From the NCBI GenBank assembly GCA_030605745.1, contig JAUWHT010000265.1, forward strand, positions 1 through 8,154: 8,154 nucleotides of DNA. Reading direction: 5' to 3'. The translations under genes and the position numbers were made by a program. The DNA is from Pirellulales bacterium (GTDB lineage Bacteria > Planctomycetota > Planctomycetia > Pirellulales > Thermoguttaceae). Of this stretch, positions 1-5,637 are shown piece by piece. The first letter of the stretch is position 1, and every line of letters begins with the position of its first letter. The notes beneath the pieces were generated by a model, which was not told the DNA's origin, ran no database searches, and saw only the letters and a program-made list of their open reading frames with translations.

Positions 1-60
1 GGCTCCATAGCGCAAGCTTACCTATTTTAACATTTATTGGATTTTCAACCTTTTTTTCGC
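1..60. other. AT-rich intergenic stretch at the window edge
   Basis: No gene can be supported in the first 155 bases. The first 60 are clearly richer in A and T than the rest of the window, with runs such as tattttaacatttattgg and a T7 tract near 52-58. On the minus strand this could be the promoter of a gene leaving the window to the left. There is a TTGAAA and a TAAAAT, but only 13 bases apart, which is too short for a normal sigma-70 promoter, and a possible ATG at 8-6 with no clear ribosome site. Nothing firmer can be said without the sequence to the left. Confidence 0.3.
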
Positions 61-119
61 CCCGGCCGCCCAGTTCCCAACCACCATCGTCTTAGCAGAA
101 AAAACAACCTGCGGAAAAT

Positions 120-131
120 CGGGCAAGCCCG
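120..131 (-). terminator. possible weak terminator of the glcDEF operon
   Basis: The sequence CGGGCAAGCCCG is a perfect inverted repeat (arms CGGGC, loop AA). It lies 25 bases past the glcF stop codon, in the direction of glc transcription. On the minus strand it is followed by ATTTTCC and, about 15 bases further, by a run of six T. The stem is short and the T tract directly after it is poor, so this is only a plausible end of the operon transcript. Confidence 0.35.
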
Positions 132-155
132 GCGGCTAAACTACCTGTGCATAAA

Positions 156-1466
156 TTACGGCTGCTCGCCGCGGTAGCTCAGGTCCAGCAGGTCCATCGG
201 GTGCATTACCAGCAGTGGATGACCGCCGCGACGGACCTCGCGTTGGATTTGCAGCAGGCAGCCGGCGTTGGCCGCCAGCACGATCCGGGCGCCGGTGCTG
301 AGGATGTTCTCCAGCTTGCGTCGTGCCAGCCGGTCCGACATCTCGGCCTCGTTCAGGTTGTAGGTGCCGGCCGAGCCGCAACAGATTTCCGTTTCCGGCA
401 GATCGACCAACTTTAGGCCCGGTATCTTCGCCAACAGCCGCCGGGGCGCCTCGGTGATCGATTGGGCGTGGCCTAAGTGACAGGCATCGTGGTACGTGGC
501 GATCTGGTCGATCCGCCCGCTCGGCGGGACCAGTCCCAGGGTGTCGAGCAACTCGTGCACGTCCTTCACCTTTGCGGCGAATTTCTCGCGATGCGGCTGC
601 AAACCGTCCTTCCAGTGCAGGCCGTACTCCTTCATCATTGCCGCGCAGCCCGCGTGGTTGACCACGATCGCATCGTAGCGGTCCAATTCGAAGGCCACCA
701 GGTTGGCGTCGGCCATTTTTCGTGCACCGCGGCTGTCGCCGGCGTGGAAATGGATCGCCCCGCAACAGCCCTGCTCTTCGGGGATGAATATGTCGCAGCC
801 GTTCTGCTGCAACACGCGGGCGGTGGCCCAGTGGGTATGGCGGAACATCGCGTCGGCTACGCAACCGACGAAGAACGCTACCCGGGCACGCTTCCGGCCG
901 ACTGCCGGCAGGAATCTCGGCAGCTTCGGGCCAGATTTCACGGGTGGGGGTAACAGCCCGATCATCCGACCCAACCGGCTGGGGACGAGATCCAAGAGCC
1001 CCAACCGCTCGGCCGCATCGTATAGCCCCAGCCGCTGAGAGAATCGCACCGGGGCCAGCAACCGCCGCATCCGGTCGGCATAAGGAAACAACTGGAACAG
1101 GATCAGCTCGCGGAACCAATCGAACCGTTTTTCGGTCCTCTTGTCGGCCTCCTGCATCGCCAGGCGGAACGGCTCGATGAGCCGGCCGTACTGCACGCCC
1201 GACGGGCATGCCGTCTCGCACGCGCGGCAATCCAGGCACAACTCCAGGTGCCGGCGCATCCGATCGGTCAATCCGCATCGGCCGTCGGCCACCAGCCGCA
1301 TCAGTTGGATGCGGCCGCGGGGCCCGTCGTTCTCGTCGCCCAGTTCCGTGAAAGTCGGACAGGTTGACGTACACAGCCCACAGTGGATGCACTGGAGAAA
1401 CAGTTCGTAGTCGACCGCCGCACCCGGATTCTGGCCGTTCGGTGTGTTGTAGTCGGTTTGGATCAT
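156..1466 (-). CDS. glcF: glycolate oxidase iron-sulfur subunit GlcF
   Basis: Electron-transfer subunit of the membrane-associated glycolate/D-2-hydroxyacid dehydrogenase, expected to take electrons from the FAD subunits and pass them to the quinone pool. The 436-residue protein has two ferredoxin-type [4Fe-4S] motifs, CxxCxxCxxxCP at C26-C36 and C77-C87. Two cysteine-rich CCG domains follow: C202, C234-C235 and C274, then C329, C362-C363 and C403. This order and length are typical of full-length GlcF, and no key cysteine is missing. It is the last gene of the operon. The ATG at 1466 precedes the first iron-sulfur motif by 25 residues, as expected. It has no good Shine-Dalgarno sequence; a GC-rich palindrome (1479-1495) lies 12 bases upstream, where one would be. 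A lactate-utilisation LutA-like protein is less likely, because LutA has only the CCG part. Confidence 0.93.
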   Translation of the reverse strand: MIQTDYNTPNGQNPGAAVDYELFLQCIHCGLCTSTCPTFTELGDENDGPRGRIQLMRLVADGRCGLTDRMRRHLELCLDCRACETACPSGVQYGRLIEPFRLAMQEADKRTEKRFDWFRELILFQLFPYADRMRRLLAPVRFSQRLGLYDAAERLGLLDLVPSRLGRMIGLLPPPVKSGPKLPRFLPAVGRKRARVAFFVGCVADAMFRHTHWATARVLQQNGCDIFIPEEQGCCGAIHFHAGDSRGARKMADANLVAFELDRYDAIVVNHAGCAAMMKEYGLHWKDGLQPHREKFAAKVKDVHELLDTLGLVPPSGRIDQIATYHDACHLGHAQSITEAPRRLLAKIPGLKLVDLPETEICCGSAGTYNLNEAEMSDRLARRKLENILSTGARIVLAANAGCLLQIQREVRRGGHPLLVMHPMDLLDLSYRGEQP

Positions 1467-1470
1467 CGCT

Positions 1471-1592
1471 CACAAAGCCGCGACCGGTGGTCGCGCTTCT
1501 TTGGGTTGTTGGTTCACCGTTCCGTAATGCGCGACCAACGGTCGCGGCTTTATGCCGTAATGCGCGACCAACGGTCGCGGCTTTATGCCGTA
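1471..1592. repeat. REP/BIME-like cluster of three palindromes between glcE and glcF
   Basis: Three copies of a GC-rich palindrome fill most of the glcE-glcF gap. The arms are always CGCGACC and GGTCGCG with a 3-base loop: AAC at 1530-1546 and 1563-1579, GGT at 1479-1495. The first two sit in a 33-base tandem repeat in one orientation, with GGCTTTATG on the right. The third is inverted, with the mirrored tail on its left (CACAAAGCC). The unit at 1479-1495 with its tail matches the inverted units at 24 of 26 positions. Head-to-head and head-to-tail copies of a tailed palindrome are the hallmark of enterobacterial REP/BIME elements; calling this one REP-like is inference from that architecture. 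The cluster would fold into stable hairpins in the operon mRNA. Confidence 0.75.
1522..1587. repeat. 33-base tandem repeat, two exact copies
   Basis: Two identical 33-base units run 1522-1554 and 1555-1587, followed by the first five bases of a third (CCGTA, 1588-1592). Each unit contains one CGCGACC-AAC-GGTCGCG palindrome and the tail GGCTTTATG. The right-hand unit reads into the end of glcE: the minus-strand TAA stop at 1585-1583 lies inside the repeat tail. Because the period is a multiple of three, a gain or loss of one unit would not shift any reading frame crossing it. Confidence 0.85.
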
Positions 1593-2734
1593 CGGCCCCT
1601 GTTGAGCACACCTTTCGGATCGAAGCGGTCCTTGATCGCGCGGATCACCGCCGCGCCGTCGGGACACGACAGTACCACCATCTTGCCCCCGGCATTCGCC
1701 ACCGCCGACGATATTGTGGGAGGCATCTCTGACGACGACAGTTGAACAAGTATTACTCCATTGCCGGCATGGGCCTGGATCGAAGCCCCGGGGTCTAACC
1801 GGAGCAGAGTCTCGATCAGGCCGACCGTCGCGCCAGGTAACACGTTGATTTGCAGCCCGGCCGAGAACCCGGTCAGCCAGTCCCACATCAGACCGAGTTC
1901 GGCGGCGAGGACAATCAACGGCGATGCGACGCCCAAATCCCGCCACTCGTTGCGGAGCTGGCCGACCATCCACTCGACCTCGGCTTCGCCGCCCTCGAAC
2001 CCGACCAGTAGTCGGGCCGTGCTCGACTCGAGCATCGGTCCCATCACTGGACCTTCCTGCCAGGCCGGACCGGCCAGCAGTTCGACGGCGACGGGTAGGG
2101 TTTGCGTATGAACCAGTCGGGCAAGCAGCCGTTCGGCCGAGTCGAAGTCGGGCACCTCGCAGATCACCAGTGCGGAGGTCTCGGGCATGGGGCGGACCAT
2201 TAGTGTCACTTGCGTGATCACACCCAGCGTGCCCAGCGAGCCGGCCATCAGCCGGCAGAGGTTGTAACCGGCCGCGTTCTTCACTACCCGGCCCCCGCCG
2301 GAAAACGCCGTCCCCCGACCGTCCACCGCCGAGACGCCGATCAAGTAGTCACGGATCGTCCCGTGGGCGTATCGCCGCGGCCCGCTCGAGTTGGTCGCTA
2401 CCACCCCGCCGACGGTCGCCAGGCGGACAAGTTGAACGTCGATCGGCAGCCGCTGTCGCTCGGCGGCCAGGCGCTCGGCCAGCTCGGCCATGGTGACGCC
2501 CGCCTCGAGCGTGATCGTCATGTCCTGGGCCGCGTGATCGATCACCCGATTTAGCTTCGCCAGCGAGAGCCCCACACCCGGCTCGGTCGGACGGGCGCCG
2601 TAGTCGAGGCTCGTGCCGCCGCCGATCGGATAGACCGGCGTGCCGGCTCGATAGGCATCGCGGACCGCGTCGGCCACTTCGGCCTGATCGGCCGGTGTGA
2701 TGGTTTCGGTCAGCGGCAGGTTGTGGGTGGTCAT
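1583..2734 (-). CDS. glcE: glycolate oxidase FAD-binding subunit GlcE
   Basis: Second, shorter FAD-binding subunit of the glycolate/D-2-hydroxyacid dehydrogenase. The 383-residue protein has a PCMH-type FAD domain: YPIGGGTSLDYG at 35-46, then TVGGVVATNSSG (107-118), RYAHGTIRDYLIG (121-133), and the GGRVVKNAAGYNLCRLMAGSLGTLG stretch at about 147-171 that contacts FAD in this family. It ends with the usual FDPKGVLNRGR signature (371-381). Length is slightly above the family norm of about 350. The ATG lies 5 bases past the glcD stop, with no Shine-Dalgarno sequence, so translation is probably coupled to glcD. The last two residues (Thr-Ala) and the TAA stop are supplied by the adjacent palindromic repeat, which suggests the repeat replaced or reset the original end of the gene. 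The catalytic signature before it is intact, so the protein should work. Confidence 0.92.
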   Translation of the reverse strand: MTTHNLPLTETITPADQAEVADAVRDAYRAGTPVYPIGGGTSLDYGARPTEPGVGLSLAKLNRVIDHAAQDMTITLEAGVTMAELAERLAAERQRLPIDVQLVRLATVGGVVATNSSGPRRYAHGTIRDYLIGVSAVDGRGTAFSGGGRVVKNAAGYNLCRLMAGSLGTLGVITQVTLMVRPMPETSALVICEVPDFDSAERLLARLVHTQTLPVAVELLAGPAWQEGPVMGPMLESSTARLLVGFEGGEAEVEWMVGQLRNEWRDLGVASPLIVLAAELGLMWDWLTGFSAGLQINVLPGATVGLIETLLRLDPGASIQAHAGNGVILVQLSSSEMPPTISSAVANAGGKMVVLSCPDGAAVIRAIKDRFDPKGVLNRGRTA

Positions 2735-2739
2735 GATGT

Positions 2740-4116
2740 TTATGTAACAGGCAACACTTTACCCGGGTTTAGCCAGCCGGTTGGGTCGAACGCCTGACGG
2801 ATTCGGTTCATTGCTTCCAGGTCCTCCGGGGCAAATAGCCGGTTCATAAACTCGATCTTCTCGACACCGATACCGTGCTCGGCAGTCACACTGCCGCCGC
2901 ATCGGATACATTCCTCGAGCAACTCGCGGCCGGCAGCCAGTGCCCGGTCTACCTGCTGGCGGTCACGCTCGTCGAACAACAGGATCGGATGCACGTTGCC
3001 GTCGCCGGCGTGGGCGACATTGACGATCCGGACGCGGTGCTTTTGGCCGATTTCGGCTATCCGGCGGAGGATGTGCGGCAGCCGGGTCCGCGGCACGACG
3101 CCGTCCTGGATGAAATAGCTGGGGCTTAGGCGGCCGACAGCCCCGACCGCCAGCTTGCGGCACTTCCACAGCAGCTCGCGCTCATGGGCCGTGGCCGCCT
3201 GAAGGACTTCTTTCGCCCCCGAGTTGCGGCAGAACTCGACGATCCGCTGCTGTTGCTTCTCGAGCCCGGCGGTCGGGCCGTCTACCTCGATTACCAGCAC
3301 GGCGCCGGCGTCCGGCGGGAATCCGAAGTGGAACGCCTCTTCGACCGCCGCCAGGATGCCCCGGTCCATCAGTTCCATGGCCGCGGGAATAATACCCGCC
3401 GCGATGATCCGGCTGACCGTCTCGGTGGCATCGTCAACCGTGTCGAAGATCGCCCGCATCGCGCGGTAGTCTTGCGGGTCAGGCGTGAGCCGGACCCATA
3501 CTCGGGTCACAATTCCCAGCGTTCCCTCGCTGCCGACTAGCAGGCCGATCAGGTCCAACTCGGCGGGGTCCTCGACCGGTCCGAGCCGCACGATCGAACC
3601 GTCGCCCAACACGACTTCGACGCCCAGGACATGGTTGACAGTCACGCCGTACTTTAGCGTATGTGGCCCGCCGGCGTTGGTGGCCACGTTGCCGCCGATA
3701 GTGCTGGCCCCTTCGCTGGCCGGGTCGGGCGCATAGTGGTACCCGGTGCCGGCCAGGGCCCGGGCGAGCTTTATGTTGGGCACGCCCGCCTCGACCACGG
3801 CCATCCGATTACGCAGATCGATCTCGATGATGCGACTGATCCGGGTGAGCATGACGACTACACCGCCGCGGACCGGCAGGCAGCCGCCGACCAGCCCCGT
3901 GCCGGCCCCGCGGGCAATTACCGGCGCACCGTGCTGCCGGCAGACCGCGACGACCTGGGCCACCTGCCGGGTGGAACCGGGCAGGACGACCGCGTCGGGG
4001 GGACGCCGCTCGACGGTAAAGGCGTCGCAGTCGTAGGCGGCCAACTCGGACGGGGCGGAGATGACGTTCTGGTGGCCCAATCGTTTTCGCAGCTCTTTGA
4101 CCAGCGGGCTGTGCAT
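2740..4116 (-). CDS. glcD: glycolate oxidase catalytic subunit GlcD (FAD-linked)
   Basis: Main FAD subunit of the oxidase, expected to oxidise glycolate to glyoxylate or a related D-2-hydroxyacid such as D-lactate; specificity cannot be read from sequence. The 458-residue protein is full length. The FAD-binding PCMH domain shows ARGAGTGLVGGCLP (68-81), DPASEGASTIGGNVATNAGG (131-150), YGVTVNHVLGVEVVLGDG (156-173) and GLLVGSEGTLGIVTRV (191-206). The C-terminal FAD-oxidase domain carries NVAHAGDGNVHP (366-377) and TAEHGIGVEK (411-420); the His and Glu of these motifs (H369, H376, E413, H414) bind metal and substrate in D-lactate and D-2-hydroxyglutarate dehydrogenases. It ends with FDPTGWLNPGKV. 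It is the first gene of the operon, and the glcE and glcF neighbours favour the glycolate oxidase reading over a single-subunit lactate dehydrogenase. The start at 4116 has no ribosome site but lies next to a TATAAT. Confidence 0.93.
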   Translation of the reverse strand: MHSPLVKELRKRLGHQNVISAPSELAAYDCDAFTVERRPPDAVVLPGSTRQVAQVVAVCRQHGAPVIARGAGTGLVGGCLPVRGGVVVMLTRISRIIEIDLRNRMAVVEAGVPNIKLARALAGTGYHYAPDPASEGASTIGGNVATNAGGPHTLKYGVTVNHVLGVEVVLGDGSIVRLGPVEDPAELDLIGLLVGSEGTLGIVTRVWVRLTPDPQDYRAMRAIFDTVDDATETVSRIIAAGIIPAAMELMDRGILAAVEEAFHFGFPPDAGAVLVIEVDGPTAGLEKQQQRIVEFCRNSGAKEVLQAATAHERELLWKCRKLAVGAVGRLSPSYFIQDGVVPRTRLPHILRRIAEIGQKHRVRIVNVAHAGDGNVHPILLFDERDRQQVDRALAAGRELLEECIRCGGSVTAEHGIGVEKIEFMNRLFAPEDLEAMNRIRQAFDPTGWLNPGKVLPVT

Positions 4117-4122
4117 AGCCCA

Positions 4123-4152
4123 ATTATAGCCCGACAGGCCGGCGGCTGCCTA
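4123..4152 (-). promoter_or_regulatory. predicted glcDEF promoter, possibly giving a leaderless mRNA
   Basis: On the minus strand TAGGCA (4152-4147, 4 of 6 matches to the -35 consensus), an 18-base spacer and a perfect TATAAT (4128-4123) precede glcD. The A of the glcD ATG is the seventh base after the TATAAT, which is where transcription would normally begin. No Shine-Dalgarno sequence stands before the ATG. Together these suggest the transcript starts at or within a base or two of the start codon. Confidence 0.55.
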
Positions 4153-4276
4153 CTTGATACATAACCCGTTGCCGCAAAAGGACTTATGATTTTCCGAAAT
4201 CCGTCTGCCCTCAGAAGCCGGAAAACACTACCATGCCCCCCTTCTCTTCTCTTGCTCATTTCGGAGGACTCAAGCG

Positions 4277-5272
4277 ATGTCTCGTCACCGCGCTTTGTTC
4301 CTGGGAGGGTTCTGGTTGCTGGGGACAGTGTGGCTCTCGCCGGTCCAGGCTCAAGTGCGCGCACTGCCGCCAAACGTTGCTCCGGCGGACCAACCGCTGC
4401 TGCACAATGCGGCTGCTGTGCAGATGCCCTTGCCGGAGAGCACCCAGCAGTTTATCGACATGAACGTGCAGGCCCAGCAGCCGCCGGCGTACCGGCCCGC
4501 ACCGTACACGGAATGCTGGACGTGGCAGATCCTTCCCGACGGGGTACTATATCCATCGTACCTGGCCGGCGGTCGGGAACCGCGGTTTGCCAGCCAATGG
4601 GTTTACGAGCGGGACTATGGATGGCTATGGGACGTAGCGCTGGGCGGCCGCGCGGGGATATTGCGATTCGGCACCGACGACGATGTCTACCCGCAAGGAT
4701 GGCAGTTGGGCATCGAAGGAGCTGCCTTTCCCCGGCTGGACTTGGAGCACGGCCGCGAGTTGATGTCGGCCGACTTCCGGTTCGGCATCCCGTTGACCTT
4801 TCGCAGCGGACGGTGGGAAGGCAAGTTCTCCTATTATCATCTCAGCTCGCACCTGGGCGACGAATATATGGTGAGGCACCAAACGCTCGACCGTATCAAC
4901 TTCGTCCGGGATGCTCTTGTGCTAGGTGCCGCGTTTCGCATCCGTCCGGAGCTGCGGCTGTACACGGAAGCGGGCTGGGCGTTCTATACCGACGGTGGCA
5001 GCCAGCCGTGGGAATTCCAGTTCGGCATCGACTACATCTCCCTGGAGCCGACCGACATTCTCGGGGCCCCCTTCTTTGCCATCAACGGCCGGCTCCGCGA
5101 GGAAGTCGACTTCGGCGGGAACATGACCGTCCAAACCGGCTGGCACTGGCGGGGACGCAGCGGACACCTGCTACGGCTCGGCATGCAATACTTCAACGGT
5201 AAAAGCGACCAGTACCAGTTCTTCACCCAGCACGAAGAACAGATTGGGGTCGGACTGTGGTACGACTATTAG
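4277..5272 (+). CDS. DUF1207 family exported protein, predicted outer-membrane beta-barrel
   Basis: The function is unknown. The 331-residue protein starts with a Sec signal peptide (Arg residues, hydrophobic ALFLGGFWLLGTVWLS, likely cut after VQA at residue 25). A proline- and glutamine-rich stretch to about residue 75 follows, then WQILPDGVLYPSYLAGGREPR (83-103), which I recognise as the opening of DUF1207. The rest alternates polar and aromatic residues in short strands (GWQLGIEGAAF, SADFRFGIPLTF, GKFSYYHLSSHLGDEY, LRLYTEAGWAFY, HLLRLGMQYFNG) and ends GVGLWYDY. A C-terminal aromatic residue closing an amphipathic strand is typical of outer-membrane barrels. A GGAGGA at 4263-4268, eight bases before the ATG, fixes the start. 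It is divergent from glcD across 160 bases and appears to be a single gene. A TATGAT at 4185-4190 is a possible -10 box, without a good -35. Confidence 0.85.
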   Translation: MSRHRALFLGGFWLLGTVWLSPVQAQVRALPPNVAPADQPLLHNAAAVQMPLPESTQQFIDMNVQAQQPPAYRPAPYTECWTWQILPDGVLYPSYLAGGREPRFASQWVYERDYGWLWDVALGGRAGILRFGTDDDVYPQGWQLGIEGAAFPRLDLEHGRELMSADFRFGIPLTFRSGRWEGKFSYYHLSSHLGDEYMVRHQTLDRINFVRDALVLGAAFRIRPELRLYTEAGWAFYTDGGSQPWEFQFGIDYISLEPTDILGAPFFAINGRLREEVDFGGNMTVQTGWHWRGRSGHLLRLGMQYFNGKSDQYQFFTQHEEQIGVGLWYDY

Positions 5273-5304
5273 CAATGCTGAATGTCGTACTTAGGCCGCA
5301 GGCC

Positions 5305-5324
5305 GAGTAGTGTCGCATCTACTC
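5305..5324 (+). terminator. hairpin after the DUF1207 gene, weak terminator candidate
   Basis: GAGTAG and CTACTC form a 6-base stem (with a possible TG/CA extension) 32 bases after the DUF1207 stop codon. A second small hairpin, AAGTCG-GGG-CGACTT, follows at 5338-5352. Neither is followed by a T tract, so they may slow or protect the RNA end rather than act as an intrinsic terminator. Confidence 0.3.
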
Positions 5325-5370
5325 TCTCCCCCATGTTAAGTCGGGGCGACTTGGCAAGCTTTATCGGTTA

Positions 5371-5452
5371 TTCCGATTATCCTGGTGGCCGGGTGTAAAT
5401 TGTTCCGGTTGGGGGGCTTGTGCGTAAAGTTCCGGTTAAATCGGTTCCGATG
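5371..5452 (+). promoter_or_regulatory. array of four TTCCGRT motifs upstream of the DUF6666-type gene
   Basis: TTCCGATT (5371), TTCCGGTT (5403), TTCCGGTT (5430) and TTCCGATG (5445) occur in the same orientation within 82 bases. The middle two belong to a longer imperfect repeat, G(T/C)GTAAA followed by GTTCCGGTT. The outer two are also half of inverted repeats: ATCGG-TTATT-CCGAT at 5363-5377 and ATCGG-TT-CCGAT at 5440-5451. Such a mix of direct and inverted half-sites looks like a regulator-binding region, but no regulator is encoded nearby and I cannot place a convincing -35/-10 pair. Confidence 0.35.
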
Positions 5453-5492
5453 AGAATTCTACTTGTGCGGGTCGTATCGGCCGGGCAACCAA

Positions 5493-5512
5493 CTGGTCAC
5501 TGAAGTGACCAG
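5493..5512. repeat. 20-base perfect palindrome, copy 1
   Basis: CTGGTCACT and AGTGACCAG are perfect complementary arms around a central GA. The same arms recur at 5576-5597 around TT. The gap between DUF1207 and the next gene therefore has two copies of one palindrome, 83 bases apart start to start. It could be a regulator site, an RNA hairpin in the leader, or a dispersed repeat. Confidence 0.8.
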
Positions 5513-5540
5513 CCCTTATCAGCCCTTATCAACCCTTGTT
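5511..5540. repeat. 10-base tandem repeat (AGCCCTTATC)
   Basis: AGCCCTTATC occurs twice exactly (5511-5520, 5521-5530) and is followed by a degenerate third unit, AACCCTTGTT. The first unit begins with the last two bases of the palindrome at 5493-5512, so the repeat grew directly from the palindrome edge. No coding role is apparent. Confidence 0.7.
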
Positions 5541-5575
5541 TCCTGTGCCAGCGCGGCCGCACTTCGAGGGCCAGG

Positions 5576-5597
5576 GCTGGTCACTTTAGTGACCAGC
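5576..5597. repeat. 22-base perfect palindrome, copy 2, in the leader of the DUF6666-type gene
   Basis: The arms GCTGGTCACT and AGTGACCAGC pair perfectly around a central TT. This is the copy-1 palindrome with one more base pair on each side and a different centre. It ends 40 bases before the ATG of the gene at 5638, close enough to form a hairpin in the mRNA leader or to overlap a promoter. Confidence 0.8.
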
Positions 5598-5637
5598 AAG
5601 GACCTCACAAATCCACTTCCAACGGAGGGATATCCCG

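Noticed and set aside
1471..1592. CRISPR array
   Set aside because: Only two exact 33-base units lie directly next to each other with no spacers, and there are no cas genes.
136..1611. 491-codon open frame on the minus strand overlapping all of glcF
   Set aside because: It is an alternative frame of glcF. Its product is rich in Arg, Pro and Gly without motifs, while glcF in the other frame has all iron-sulfur and CCG motifs. The repeated RHKAATVGRAL peptide at its start is only the 33-base repeat read through.
1470..1973. 167-codon minus-strand frame across the glcE end and the repeats
   Set aside because: Arg- and Gly-rich shadow frame of glcE with no recognisable domain and no start signal.
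5384..5402. possible sigma-54 promoter (TGGC...TTG) upstream of the DUF6666-type gene
   Set aside because: The spacing between TGGC and TTG is 10 bases instead of about 7, and the -12 GC is missing.
5627..5636. GGGATATCCC palindrome over the ribosome site of the DUF6666-type gene
   Set aside because: A perfect 10-base palindrome, but too short and too isolated to claim as an operator. It is mentioned in the gene entry only.
5273..5637. a small gene or structured RNA in the 365-base gap
   Set aside because: The only plus-strand open frame (from 5463) runs through the palindromes and far into the next gene in another frame, with no ribosome site. No known RNA family fold was recognised.
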